DNA of 64,000 nucleotides from Cepaea nemoralis (taxonomy: Eukaryota; Mollusca; Gastropoda; Stylommatophora; Helicidae), in assembly GCA_014155875.1 (NCBI GenBank), contig JACEFZ010022354.1, positions 156,001 to 220,000 of the forward strand, written 5' to 3'. The notes beneath the pieces were generated by a model. The model was given only the letters and a program-made list of their open reading frames with translations. It was not told the DNA's origin and did not search any database. Both the position numbers and the translations under genes were made by a program. Positions 23,565 to 34,966 of the stretch are shown here, piece by piece (position 1 is the first letter of the stretch; each line of letters starts with the position of its first letter).

Positions 23565-23810
23565 AGACTCCGTGGCGAAGTGGTCGAGCCATCGGACTCG
23601 GGTTCTGAAGATTGTAGGTTCGATTCCGGGCCGCGTCCTTCGGCTCATGAGTGCATTTTTTTCGGAGACTCCTGGGGGTCGTCGTTGAGCTACGGAGTTC
23701 GTGCTTTATGCGACGCTTTGCGCGCTTCGGAAAGAGGCTGAGCCATTTGGGATAAAATCCCGGTGCAATAAAGTCGACCCTGTCGACTTTTAAGCTACTT
23801 TAAAAAAAAA
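23565..23810 (+). mobile_element. SINE B, full length
   Basis: A box gtggcgaagtggtcgagcc, B box aggttcgattccggg, body ttcggagactcctggg, tacggagttcgtgctttatg, gaaagaggctgagcc, cggtgcaataaagtcgac, then an A tail. It is the reference copy for the fragments at 4.66, 46.5 and 47.2 kb and the minus copy at 18.2 kb. Confidence 0.85.
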
Positions 23811-23824
23811 CAACGTATCATCAG

Positions 23825-24065
23825 CATATGCCCCACCAATTGGCTTAGGCGTCCATGCCTTTGCACAGATCTCGGTCCTGGGTGTTGTGGATCAGTTCTG
23901 TCGATGACATTCCACCGACTCAATCCACCCAGCAGCATTTATCTTGGTCTACCTATGTCTTTCCCCCCTCTAATTTTTCCGGTTGTCACGATTTTTTTTC
24001 TCTCCAGTGCTCCTTTTCTCATCACATGACCAAAGAATGCGGTTTGTCTTTTTCATTTAGTTACA
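23825..24065 (-). pseudogene. LINE C-terminal fragment
   Basis: On the minus strand, across frame changes, VMRKGALERKK, IVTTGKI, IGRPR and then a diverged SVQRHGRLSQLVGHM can be read, the C-terminal blocks of endonuclease-RT LINEs. Stops and shifts show it is dead. Confidence 0.6.
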
Positions 24066-24145
24066 TATAATGTTCTACTTTTATTAGCCTCAGTCATGCT
24101 TCAAAGAATACATGCGACTATTATTAGAAGTATGACTGACTGGCA

Positions 24146-24675
24146 CCTAGATGTCTTGACAGACGATAGTTTGTAATATAGAGTTATACCCCTTCGACCA
24201 CATAAACGATGGACGCAGGGAATAACAGAGTCCATGGGAATATCGATACATGAAGCCCATAAGCGGGCACTCTCCTCGCTGTTTATACTTCACCTCGACA
24301 ACACAAGGTACAAGAGGAACATGATGAAATAAGATGAGACCTCTTCATAGCACAAAGCCTGGGCAGAATTTAGAGACCATGTGTTGCCCACACTAGCACG
24401 ATCCTTCTCTCGGCCTGCCTAGTTAACTCCAGAAGAGCACTAATACGCCTGGAACAAGATAAGCTGCAGAAGCTGCCTTATCAGCTAAGCAATGCTCAAA
24501 CTGTCCCCCTATCGGAGCTTCCATCCTAGACCATTTGCCGACAAAGTCTTAGAGCCTAGTCTACCCTGTCTTTCAGTTGCATTTCCTCGCACAAGGGTAA
24601 GGCTTGTACCCTCCCAATTGCGCTCCTCCGCCCGAAGCTGTTGGTACAATGTGGCGTGTCGGGTCACACGCAAAG
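24146..24675 (+). repeat. Dispersed repeat K, copy 1, split by a SINE D piece
   Basis: gacgatagtttgtaa at 24164 and, after the SINE piece, aaagcctgggcagaatttag, tctcggcctgcctagtt, cttccatcctagacc and gtacaatgtggcgtgtcggg match the reverse complement of 60.47-60.90 kb. Class unknown. Confidence 0.75.
24243..24345 (+). mobile_element. SINE D body fragment inside repeat K
   Basis: catgaagcccataagcgggc, actctcc, gtttatacttcacctcg and aggtacaagaggaac match SINE D at 6.7-6.8 kb. The tRNA head is missing. Confidence 0.7.
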
Positions 24676-24959
24676 CCTGCATAACGAAATAAAAATGGTG
24701 ATCTCTCTCTAACACCAAATCACAAAGCAGGCAAAATAATACTTGGAGTAAGTAGGAAAGAATTGATTTCAAGATGTTGATGATTATTATTTAGGAATAA
24801 GAAACGAAAAAAAAAAAGAGAGAAAATCTGACAGGATGAGAAAAAATGAGGTGTTATATTAATCATAAACACCTGGTTTAAACAACATAAGAGGCGACTG
24901 TACACATGGACATGCATGGAAAAGGAAGCATTCAATGACATTGACTACACATTTTGTTT

Positions 24960-25252
24960 TATTTCGCTCGCTTTCAACCCGAGCGTAGTCGATTCACGTG
25001 ATACTACTTTTATTAGCACTGGCCTGATTTTTGCGTGTGTATTAGCTTTCCCTATTACCCGTGTCCCTCACAATCAGGTGAACCCGCTCCGACTTCTGAG
25101 GTACTTGTAATTTACATCCCCAAGTCAAAGACGAGAAGTCAACATTTTCGTCCAACTAACCGGTTTAGGGAATGAACCCGCTACTGCGTCACCAACACAC
25201 CGGAAGTTTTAGAGTGAGCGTTCTTATCCATTCGGCCATGCTGACCCCGACT
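24960..25252 (-). mobile_element. SINE E, full length
   Basis: Minus-strand head reads catggccgaatggataagaa, then after a long variable arm a B box gggttcattccc. The body has gaagtcggagcgggttc-type words, ggtaatagggaaagctaat and tcaggccagtgc, with an A-rich end gcgaaataaaacaaaa. Related copies are at 6.85, 37.9 and 60.9 kb. Confidence 0.8.
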
Positions 25253-25290
25253 ACATGATGTGAGGTAAAAGATTTAGTAATACATTTATA

Positions 25291-25779
25291 CAGGGTGTTT
25301 GTAAAGTCTCACTACACTTTGTATGTAGAACAATTTTGAAAAGTTAAGTATATCACGTCATCCAAAACTGTGCTAAATATTCATTAAATTAGTTAGAACA
25401 GTCACTGCGATGTTCTAATGTTGTCTCGGGGAAGCTGAAATTACCAATCAAGTATTTATTTGAACTTATTCAGTATATTTCTAACCGTAATGCTATGAGG
25501 AGTTTGTTTATCAGGAAATCTTGCTATAAATCCTTGAACAACCATCCATGTGTATCGAGGGCCACTTCGAAACACTTGTTTAACCAAAACAATAAGACAT
25601 TTCTTCCGTTGATAACACCATTCTGTTTGATGAGCAAAGAATTACTCCTGCAGACGGCAGCCATTCGCTGCATATTGCTTCACGAAGGACTGTGGAGCAC
25701 ATTTTTTGATTACGTCATGTACTTGATTTTTCAAATCTGTTCTACATACAAAGTGTAGTGAGACTTTATAAACACTCTG
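25291..25779. mobile_element. Mariner-type element, internally deleted
   Basis: Long inverted ends start cagggtgtttgtaaagtctc (left) and, reversed, cagagtgtttataaagtctc (right), continuing with actacactttgtatgtagaa; about 41-48 bp at roughly 90% identity. The TA duplication (25289-25290, 25780-25781) fits Tc1/mariner. The minus-strand interior keeps a piece reading RFPDKQTPHSITVRNILNKF, like a transposase N-terminal HTH region. The catalytic part is missing, so it is non-autonomous. Confidence 0.85.
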
Positions 25780-25894
25780 TATGTGTGCAAGCAGTACTTA
25801 GTGTTAACTACAACAGTGATTACGTCCCACTGTCATCTTCTGCCTATAGTATCTTGCGGTGTTGGACAGGTGAGTTTTCAACCTGAGGAATTAA

Positions 25895-26034
25895 AGTCGC
25901 CTTTCTAGTGTAGTCACCGCGAACTGTGCAGGTTAGCGTTTTCTGTTTGGCCCCGACAAAAAAAAAAAAAAAAATCACACATTACCGAAGATTCGAACCT
26001 GGCATTCTAGCCATTCTTACCTGGCATCCTAGCC
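25895..26034 (-). mobile_element. SINE D head and body fragment
   Basis: Reversed: caggttcgaatcttcggtaa (B box), a T/A run, ggccaaacagaaaacgc, gcacagttcgcggtgac, as in SINE D at 6.6 kb and 33.9 kb. Confidence 0.7.
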
Positions 26035-26245
26035 AAAAGTTAGTTGCATATCCTTTAGAGGAAGTAGGAGTCAACCCCAGCATTTGTTGCTGTTCGTTAT
26101 TCCCGGCCAGGTTTACGTTCAGTAGTTGCCATTACATTCTGAACGACTGGCACTCATACCTCTCATAGAAAACCAACGCAAGATAGTTTGCTGCCAAATT
26201 GCCTGCAGCTGTGTTTCGTACCGGCGTGCGGGATTACGAACTGCA
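26035..26245 (-). mobile_element. SINE A-like copy
   Basis: Reversed: gttcagaatgtaatggcaac, tactgaacgtaaacctggcc, aaatgctggggttgac, ctaaaggatatgcaac. The head side shares gcgggattacgaa and gcagctgtgtttcg with the copy at 55.85-56.01 kb. Confidence 0.7.
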
Positions 26246-26434
26246 CCCGTAACCCCTTCACTCTCCTCTATTACGTTTGGTAAATCAAAGCGTATGTGAA
26301 AAGATAAAAACGAAGTCATGAACATTCGACTTTTGCTTGGATTATTCTAAGAACAAACAAAGAAGTTCAAGAATTATACAGGAAAGAAAAGAGATATTAC
26401 GTGAAAACTGACGAAAAAAAATAAACTCAGAAGG

Positions 26435-26968
26435 AATGGATGGCTGAAGAAATCTTTACGTTGATGGAAAAAAGAAAACAAAATAACAATGACAAAGAAT
26501 ATGATATGATAAATAAAGAAATATGATATAAATACATAAGGGTGAAAGAAAATTGGTTAAAGGAGATAAGCAACAAAATTGAATTAAATTCTTGTAAATG
26601 TTTTAAAAACAAACAACATACACAGACAAACCAGTTCTTTGACAGGAGCATAAATAAGATTAAACACAGGATGCTTGACATCAAAGACAAGAAAGGAATT
26701 AATAAAAGAAGATGCTTTTATAAAGAGGCGAGATTAATAAATAAGAGAGGTATATTATAGGAAAAGAGCAGAACTGACAGAAGAAGGTAACTTTGAAGGT
26801 ATTTACAACACTAAACGAAGAAGTTGTAGATCCATAGACACGTGTGAAGAAAAGAAAAAAAAAAAGCTGGTCAGATTGAGGTAAAGGTGTTAGAAGTACT
26901 GGGAGAATGTGGAATAGAAATATTAACTGAACTGTTGAGTGATATTTACAACAGTGGGAATATCTGTT
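26435..26968 (+). pseudogene. RTE-like LINE, linker between endonuclease and RT
   Basis: Frame 26542-26760 and its surroundings read EIFTLMEKRK, VKENWLKEISNKIE, HRMLDIKDKKG, and after shifts VLEVLGECGIEILTEL followed by LLSDIYNSGNI, the start of the RT domain. This is the Lys-rich linker and first RT block of RTE/BovB-like proteins. It is rich in A, frame-shifted and ends in the 32-bp array built from its own last words. Confidence 0.65.
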
Positions 26969-27213
26969 AAGTGATATTTACAACACTGGATACATTTGTT
27001 GAGTGATATATATACAACAGTGGATGCATCTGTTGAATGATATTTACAACATTGGATGCATTTGTTAAATGATGTTGAATGATATTTACAACATTGGATG
27101 CATGTGTTAAATGATGTTGAATGATATATACAACAGTGGTTACATCCGTTGAATGATATTTACAACAGTGGATACATTTGCTGAATGATATTTACAACTG
27201 TGAATGCATTTGT
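26933..27213. repeat. 32-bp minisatellite, about 8.5 units, derived from RT coding DNA
   Basis: Unit tgttgaatgatatttacaac, agtggatacatt. The first unit is the codons for LLSDIYNSGN of the LINE fragment just upstream. Some units carry an extra aaatgatgt. Confidence 0.85.
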
Positions 27214-27224
27214 TGAATGATTAT

Positions 27225-30200
27225 TTTCTTCTTTCGTTCGCTTGAAATATGTCTATATCTGCAATGTCGTCTCTTGCATGAATTGAACTGTTTTTTTTTT
27301 CAGTTCACACAGTGGTCCATAGAGTTTATCTTCCACTGTCGTCTCTCTAGGCCAGAAGGTTTGCCTAGATATGATATATTTTGGGCAGTCTTGGAGTATG
27401 TGCTCTGCTGTCTGCGACGCCAATCCACATGTGCACATGGCTGTTTCACCAATCTTGAATTTTGTATACATGTGGTTGCGTAATCTATTGTGTCCTGTTC
27501 TGAGGCGCAGAATAATGACTTGTTCTGGTCTGTCCATAACGTGGTAGTCATCTTGAGCAAGTTTTGGTGGCTTTCTGACTGATTTGATCATTCTTTTCTT
27601 TTGGTGGTATGTAACGGGCACATCAGGCTGTTCTTCTTTGGCTCCTTCCTTAGCCAATTGATCAGCTCTGTCGTTTCCGGGTACTCCACAGTGGGATGGT
27701 ATCCACTGTATGGTGAATTTATGCTGACTGCTAAGTTCAGAAAGTAGTGTCCTTAGTACTGGCAATTTCCCAGAGAGGAGCGCCTCGAGTACTGATTTTG
27801 CATCTGTTAGTAGCACCACAGATTGTGTACCATTGCTGTTATTTAGTAATTTCTCTGTTGCTATCTTGATTGCCTCAATTTCGGCATCATAGTTATGTCA
27901 GTACTTTCCTGTCGGTACTCTGGCTGTGTCCCTAGTATTATTTGGGTATTCTATGTACACTCCCGCTCCTCCATTTCGAACAGCATTTTGTGCTGACCCA
28001 TCTGTGTAGACTCGGATCCAGAGATCCTGTGGGTATTCTTCATCAAGGAAGCTGAGAGTGGCTGTTCTGCGCTGCACACTGTTCTGTTCTTCCTTGTCAA
28101 ATATTCCTCTCACTTTTGTCTGGATTTGTAACGATAGTCTAAGCTCATCTTTCCATGGAGTTCGCTCTGGAATAGTTGTTAGGGGGATACCAACTGTGGG
28201 CAGATCAGTGGTTTCTCTGCAGAGTCGTTTGGCCTGGTGGATAAAACTACTTCTTTTCAACCGCCCCATAGCTAGGTTTTCAAATCTGTTCTTCATAGGG
28301 TGGCCTGGCAAGCTGAGGAACTTTTCTGCTTGTATTAGCGTTTTCGTATCTCTGCGCTCACTCAGTGCCTGTGTCCTCCCCATCTTCTCCATTTCCACTA
28401 TAGGGGTTGATCTCATCCCTCCTGTGGTGACTCTAAGTGCTTGATTTTGCACCTTGTCCAGCTCTTGTAGTGTGGTTTTTGATGCTGAACACCACGCCGT
28501 TGACCCATATTCCAGGTGTGGTCGTATGCTCTGTTGGTAAACTTTGCTAAGTATTTTCGTACTGGCTCCCCATGTGGTTCCACTTAGCTTTCTCAGGATG
28601 GCTATTTTCCTTCTGGCTTTTGCTACTGCTTTGTTGATGTGCTTTCTCCATGTCAGCTTGCCATCAAATGTTACTCCAAGGTATGTTGGTTCTTTATCTT
28701 CTCTTAGGGATGTTCCATTTATCTGGATGATCCCTGCCTTTTGTTTTGGAGAGAGGGTAAATAGGGTGGTGCTGCACTTGTCAGTGTTTATGCTGACACA
28801 CCATCTATTTGCCCATGCAGCAAATGTATCTACAGCTCTTTGTAGCAATCTGGTGGCCACTGATGCATATTCATTTGTGCTCCATAGAACCAGGTCATCG
28901 GCGTACATTGCCGCTTTAATTCCATGCGGTAGGTGAGCAACAAGATCATTGATGAAGATTAGAAAAAGTGTGGGGGACAAGACTCCGCCCTGGGGGACAC
29001 CGTGACGCAGTAATACTTTCTTGCTCTTGAGTCCGTCTATCTGTACTCGGGCTCTTCTGTTGTGCAAGTATGCTTTCACCCATTTGTACATTCTTCCATT
29101 GACTTTGCAGTTTCTCAGTTTCTTCATCAGACCTTCTTTCCAGACTTTGTCAAAGGCTTTCTTCAGATCTATCCATGCCGCAAGCACCAGCTTCTTCTCT
29201 TGGAATGCATCCTCAATTTCTTGAGAGAGGTAGGTTGTCTGATCTTCCGTAGAGTAGCACTGCCTAAAGCCAGCCTGCTGTGGCACAAGGATGTTTTTAC
29301 TTTCAATGTACCACTGCAGTCTGTGATTGATGAAGCGCTCCAGTGTTTTGCAGAGACAGCTGGTGAGGCTAATTGGTCTGTAGCTAGAGGCAATGGAACC
29401 ATCTTTCCCTGATTTTAGGAGGGGTATCATGATTGCTTCTCTCCAGGCTTGTGGAACACTGCCTAAGGTCCAGCTGTTATTGAAGATCTGCAACAGCTTT
29501 GTTTTGGCCTCTGTTCCTAGGTTCCTGATCATTTCATTGGAGATACCATCAGCTCCTGGTGACTTTCTCATTTTCAGTTTTGATATGGCTAGCTCCAGTT
29601 CGCTGATTGTGATGGGTGCCTCCAGAACCTCATGTACTATTTCCTTCTGTCCTGTATGTTGTCGTTTCTCTCGAATCTCTTGTTGTTTCTCTGGACTAAT
29701 TTTGATATTGCTATCTTGTGAGAATGAGTCCGCAAAATGGTCAGCTGCTTGCTTTCTTGTTAAGATTTTTCCATCTTTATGTAGCTCAATTTTTGAGTTT
29801 CTCCCTGTGCCCTCGTCATTAAGCTGTTTTATTAGCTTCCACAATTTCCTTGTGTCTCTTTCAAAGTTCAGAGACTCCGTTTTCTCCTGCCAGCTTTTCC
29901 GTCTAGCCTGCAGCTTGGCCCTTTGAAATTTGGCTTTTGCATGCTGGAATTTATTGTGGTGCTCTTGGCTGGGTGTGGCCTCTGCTTGCTTTCTACACAC
30001 TTCAACATCATTATGCAACTGTTCCAGTTCACTACTCCAGTAGGGTTTATATTGTTTACGGGCTCCTCTTGGTACTGTTTCTCGCGCTGCCTGTATTTGC
30101 CATTTTTTGCATTTCCCAAACTCTTCAACTACTTTATTTATGTCTTTCTCAGTGTTCAGGTTTCTAACCAATATGCTGGTGCGATGCTTGTACATTGCCC

Positions 30201-30662
30201 AATCTGCTTTCTTGTAGTTCCACCTCGAGAGGGTGATGCTTTCACTTACAAGCTCATTTTCTACGGTTAGAAAGACTGGCCGATGGTCACTGCCACCAAG
30301 TTGTTTCCCAACAATTCGTGTAATGTTCCACTCCAGGTCTGGTGAATGAAAAGCCAGGTCAGGTGTAGTTGTAGAGTGCCATGATCTCGAGTAGAAAGTA
30401 TGTGGGTCGGACGGCTTGTTAATCAACATGAATCTATTCTCATCCTGCCAGTCTTCCAGTCTCTCTCCTCTCTGGTCCATGTGATCATAGCCCCAGCTCT
30501 GCGAGTGGCTGTTGAAATCGCCACACACAATCATTTTTTCTTTTAGTGGTAGTGTGTCCAGTGCCTGTGGGCGGTCACTTAGACAGTAGTAATTGATCAG
30601 ATGTAGATCTGTATTACCTGTCTTAAGTTTAAGTGTCTGATACTCAGCCCCTTCCATGTAGA
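27225..30662 (-). mobile_element. 5'-truncated LINE of the I group (endonuclease-RT-RNase H)
   Basis: Perfect 11-bp duplications tgaatgattat at 27214-27224 and 30663-30673 bound 3438 bases. The 3' end (minus strand) is gaaagaagaaaata soon after the stop codon, and the 5' end falls inside the endonuclease domain, so it is a typical truncated target-primed insertion. RT followed by RNase H and a C-terminal Cys/His knuckle place it near the I/Nimb-type LINEs; the exact clade is uncertain. It landed at the end of the 32-bp array and is younger than it. Confidence 0.9.
27253..30657 (-). pseudogene. LINE ORF2: APE endonuclease, reverse transcriptase, RNase H (one TGA)
   Basis: A frame of 1134 codons is open except for one TGA at 27898-27900, where the family usually has Cys (GKY-C-NYDAEI). 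Domains: end of APE endonuclease with CGDFNSHSQSWG (residues 45-56) and SDHRPV (123-128); RT with SYRPISLTS (425-433), AWIDLKKAFDKVW (494-506), GVPQGGVLSPTLF (553-565) and YADDLVLW (585-592); RNase H from YTDGS (884-888), with NYDAEIEAI, LLTDAKSV and HCGVPGNDRADQL after the stop; and a C-terminal knuckle CTCGLASQTAEHILQDC. It would nick target DNA and copy its RNA there. The first Met is internal to the truncated endonuclease. All catalytic RT residues look intact. Confidence 0.9.
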
Positions 30663-30739
30663 TGAATGATTATATTATCACATCAAATCACATCCCATCA
30701 CGATGTATTGTATTGTATTGTATTACTTATATTATATAG

Positions 30740-31575
30740 AAGATATGGCAGGAATCAACATTGGGGGACGATACATCAATAACATTAGATATGCAGATGA
30801 TACAGTATTGATTGCAGAAAATGAACAGGAACTGCAACATTTAGTAGATGCGGTTGTTGCAAACAGTGAACAACCAGGGTTAGAATTGAATTGTAAGAAG
30901 ACACAGATTATGGTTGTCGCTGGGATGAAGGAAACACCACAATGTAATATACATATAAATGGGCATATTCTTAAACAAGGGAATCGGTACAGTTATGTCG
31001 GAACAGTCATAACATCTGATGGGAGATGCTTTGAAGAGATTAGAACAAGAATCGCCATTGCGAAGGTAGCCTTTTGCAAGATGAAAAACATACTGACCAA
31101 TAAAAAGATATCATCTGAAATGAGAAAAAGAATGTTAAAGTTCTACATAGAAGTTGTACTTTTGTATGGATGTGAAGAGTGGACAATGAGCAGATAAGCT
31201 GAAAAAACATCTGATGGCTGTGAACATGTGGTTTCTGAGGAAATTGCAAAGAATACCATGGACAGATAGAACAACCAATGAAAAAGTCCTTCAAAGAACA
31301 AATGAAGATAGTAGACTGATTAGAGACATTAAACGTAGACAGTCAAAATATTTTGAGCATGTTATGAGAAAAAATAAATTGGAGAACTTTGTGACAACTG
31401 GCGAGAACGAAGGGAAGAGACCAAGGGGAAGACAGAAGTAAATACCTGGATGTCTTGGCCACGTGGCATGGTCGAGACAGAAACACGGAGCTGATTCACG
31501 ACTCTGGTGATCGAGTGAGATGGCAAAACATGACCGCCCACGCTTATCGGCATGACACATGATGATGATGTTATA
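30740..31575 (+). pseudogene. RTE-like reverse transcriptase, 3' half
   Basis: Opens at EDMAGINIGGRYINNIRYAD followed by DTVLIAE, the RT catalytic YADD block, then EQPGLELNCKKTQIMVV, FCKMKNILTNKKIS, VVLLYGCEEWTMS and a stop. It continues in another frame with RRQSKYFEHVMRKNKLENF, VTTGENEGKRPRGRQ, a 2-base deletion, then WHGRDRNTELIHDSGDRVRW and AHAYRHDT. A short GATGATGAT tail follows. At least two frameshifts make it inactive. It lacks everything before RT block C. Confidence 0.85.
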
Positions 31576-31599
31576 TTGTCTCATTATATATTCCATCCA

Positions 31600-32245
31600 T
31601 CATGTGCTAACAGGGGAAAAAGATCTGGAGACATTACACATCCCTGCCACACACCTCTTTTAATACGCTGATATTGACCTACTTCATTATCAACTCTCAT
31701 GTCAGCTTGTTGTTTCCAATATATGTGTTTTACAGTCTAAGGTCTTTTCCATCAGTTTGTAGATCTTCAAACATCCTTATCATGTCGACATGCTTCACTT
31801 TATCAAAAGCCTTTGTGTAGTCAATAAAGCAATGATGTATATCTTTATTTACTTCTATATAACGTTCAATTACTGTCCTCATTATATACACAGCATTTAC
31901 TGTACATTTGCCTTCTACACTCACATTGTTCCTCTCCTATTTCGGGTTGTGTTTTCTTCCTAACTCTTTGCATGATAATTCTTAGCAAAATCTTTGTGAT
32001 GTGACTCATTATACTAATTGTTCGATGGTGATCACATTGCAAGGCTCCTGATTTCTTTGGGATTGCAATAAATACAGAATTACATAATTCATGAGGTATA
32101 TCTGCATATAATATATGGTATTCAGGAGTCTGGTAACTTTATCTATTCCGTATTCTTCTAAAGCAATAATCATTTCTGTTGTGATGCTGTCTGAACCGGG
32201 GGTCTTGCCAGATTTCATATGGTTAAGAGCATTCTGAATTATATA
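31600..32245 (-). pseudogene. RTE-like reverse transcriptase, 5' half, opposite orientation
   Basis: Minus strand reads NHMKSGKTPGSDSITTEMI, EEYGIDKVTRLLN, then in a new frame VMS-type RT blocks: VYIMRTVIERYIEVNKDIHH with CFIDYTKAFDKVKHVDMI, and IKRGVWQGCVMSPDLF. It ends just where the plus-strand half at 30740 begins in protein order. It may be the other half of the same element after an inversion. Confidence 0.75.
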
Positions 32246-32680
32246 TTATGTTATGTTATGTTGTCTCATGTTATCGCAGGTTATGTTTTGTTGTTTTATA
32301 TTACATTATGCCTCTTCTCCAACTGATCTTGCCATTCATCATAATAAAATAATATAACATAACATAACATAATATAGGTTCTTCTTCTTTTTCTCTATTT
32401 CCTCTCTCACCTTCTCGCTAACTTTCAAACGTGCTCTCCAATCCTTTTATATTTCTTCCCCTCTTTCTTTGTTTCCCTCTATCTTTTCTCTCATCAACCC
32501 CCACCCCCTCACTCTTTCTTCTCTATCCCCTCTACCCGTCATCTACCCCTGCCTCTCTCCCTCTCTCTTCTCCCATCTCCCTTTCCCGTCTACCTCTCAT
32601 CCTCCCCCTATCTATTTTTCTCCTCTCGCTCTTTCTCACGTCTTCTCTCTTTCTCCTGTCCCCCTCCCCCCTCTCACTCT

Positions 32681-32769
<89 letters not shown>
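32246..32769. repeat. ATGTT pentamers, CT-rich tract, (GT)n and (GA)n
   Basis: atgtt units (32248-32265) and their complement aacat (32357-32375) flank unassigned sequence. CT-rich DNA runs at 32380-32680, (GT)n at about 32682-32727 and (GA)n at 32727-32769. Confidence 0.85.
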
Positions 32770-32772
<3 letters not shown>

Positions 32773-33250
32773 TCACAACAAAAACAACATACACAGAAAC
32801 ACGCCTCAATAAACTGTCTATAACTTGAACCACAGCCAACAACTAGCTGTAATCAATTCTCCTTGGGAAAATACGACACTTGGAAAAGCGAACACATACA
32901 GTAACCCGAGATCTCAATGAAAGCGGGATACACCATAAACAAGAAGGCAAACCTGGAGCAGCTGTCGACCTTGTGGTTACCGTAATAACACAATTTCCCC
33001 ACATTCTACATTGTAGAGTACCGCTTGAATGTAATTCTTTGATCACTGCCTGTGCCCATGGGCTACACAGCGAAGTTAGCATGTGACAGTTTATGACAAA
33101 GGAACTCAGTTGCTGGTTGTAAATTAGGCCGCAGAACGGCTTCGATACACCGACTTGGAACACTAGTAATTAGCTTGATATGAGTTAGAAACATCAGGCA
33201 CCCACGTCACGGCCAAGTGGGTTTAGCACCATATAACAAATGTGTCTTAA
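32770..33250. other. Unassigned sequence
   Basis: No domain or dispersed repeat recognised; the 68- and 106-codon frames overlap on opposite strands. Confidence 0.4.
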
Positions 33251-33251
33251 A

Positions 33252-33722
33252 ACCAGCGTCTAGCCACTACCTTATCGCAGTTCCCAGACAGGTAGGCCAG
33301 AGTCTAGCGACAACCCTATCACGGCTCCCAGACAGGTAGGCCAGAGTCTAGCCACAACCCTATCACGGCTCCCAGACAGGTAGGCCAGAGTCTAGCCACA
33401 ACCCTATCACGGCTCCCAGACAGGCAGGCCAGAGTCTAGCCACTACCCTATCACGGCTCCCAGACAGATAGACAATAGTCTAGCCACAACCCTATCGCAG
33501 CTCCCAGACAGGTAGACCAGCGTCTAGTCACTACCCTAAGACGGCTCCCAGACAGGTAGGCCAGCGTCTAGCCACAACCCTATCACGGCTCCCAGACAGG
33601 CAGGCCAGAGTCTAGTCACTACCCTATGACGGCTCCCAGACAGGTAGGCCAGCGTCTAGCCACTAGTCTATCACAGCTCTCAGACAGGTAGACAGGAGTC
33701 TAGCCACTACCCTATCGCGGCT
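33252..33722. repeat. 44-bp minisatellite, about 11 units
   Basis: Unit gtctagccacaaccctatca, cggctcccagacaggtaggc, caga. Variants alternate ccactac and ccacaac, and gagtc and gcgtc. Confidence 0.95.
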
Positions 33723-33867
33723 ACCACAAACGATTCCTGAAACAAGGATCTGTGATGGGTCTCGTGTAGACTTGACTCTGTCAAAACTGTCAAATATCTT
33801 GTGCATATATCACCTTGTGGTGTAGGGCAGCCGGTAGGTCTTGAGCCTAATAGATACGGTTGTCTGG

Positions 33868-33990
33868 CAAGGGCAGTCGCCGTGAACTGTGCAGGTTAGG
33901 GTTTCCTTTTTGCCCCCACAGGAAAAAATCCATACCTTACCGAGGATTCGAACCTGGGTATCCGGAAGCAGAACCCAGCATCTTAGACCT
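33868..33990 (-). mobile_element. SINE D head and body fragment
   Basis: Reversed: cccaggttcgaatcctcggt, aaggtatgg, tgggggcaaaaaggaaaccc, gcacagttcacggcgactgc. This is the same order as in the full copy at 6.6 kb. Confidence 0.75.
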
Positions 33991-34320
33991 GACTGTGCAG
34001 AGGAATATGTGGTCAGTGTTCACCTCTCTTAACGAGCACAGGTGTGAGTCCCTCGGCCGCTCTCGAGTATGACAATAGTAGCACACCATCTCTTCCTCCC
34101 CCCTCCTCCCAAAGCGAGTAAACTAAGGCGTCAATTACACATGTGTGTGAAGGAGCAAACACCTGAGCGGAAACCTACCTTATCAGGCGGACACGTCTCG
34201 GCTGCCGTCAGTAGAAGCTGTATTTGTGGAATGGACGACGTCTGCATGGACACCTGCAAAATTCAACAGTAGATGGTTGATGGACAGTCATGTGACTACA
34301 AGTCTGTCGTTCTTTGTGCA
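33991..34320. other. Unassigned sequence
   Basis: No feature recognised. Confidence 0.4.

Positions 34321-34321
<1 letters not shown>

Positions 34322-34393
<72 letters not shown>
34322..34393. repeat. (CT)n microsatellite
   Basis: About 70 bases of ct followed by a CT-rich shoulder. Confidence 0.95.
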
Positions 34394-34396
<3 letters not shown>

Positions 34397-34611
34397 TCTC
34401 TCCTCTCTTTCTCTTCCCTCCCCTCCCTCTTTTATTTGTTTTATTTGTCTCCAAGCAGTTTTCTGCTCTGCATCTGTGAAGTGATAGTACCATCATATTT
34501 TGTAGATCTGAGAGCAAGGAGGAATAACTGGCTAATCTTTTCCTCACTTTGACAAGCGATGAGCCCAGGTGCTGAACTCGGGTCCGACAGTGCTCATATC
34601 ATTAGTATAAT

Positions 34612-34805
34612 ATGAATAATATTTGGTGGAACTGTGGTAAAGCTGTGGAAATGTAAATAATATAAAATAACACAATGTAATGCAGCATTATGGAACAGAA
34701 TTATGAAACATACAGGACGTTGCGGCGACTAGCCTTCATCAGCAAACAAATGCATATTCAAAACAGAACATATAGTCACGGAGAAAACCCTCTAGTGACC
34801 ACTAT
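34612..34805 (-). repeat. Dispersed repeat J, copy 2
   Basis: Reverse complement of the copy at 11.05-11.24 kb over about 180 bases (ggacgttgcggcgactagcc, ttcatcagcaaacaaatgca, gctgtggaaatgtaaataat). Confidence 0.75.
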
Positions 34806-34966
34806 ACTGTATAAGAACGAGATTAGAAGAATAAAAAGATGGAGGTGGGGGTGGGAATGGGAACAATGAAGAGAAAGTGAACATAAAAATAAAAAAAAAA
34901 AAATAAAAAAATTATTTGCTACTCATCTCAGAATCACAGGCTGTGATATTGACATGAATAGGACCC

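Noticed and set aside
27898..27900. TGA as selenocysteine or programmed readthrough
   Set aside because: A single TGA in a truncated retrotransposon copy is explained by point mutation; no supporting structure seen.
28058..30270. Plus-strand frames of 67-177 codons
   Set aside because: Shadows of the minus-strand LINE gene, whose motifs are decisive.
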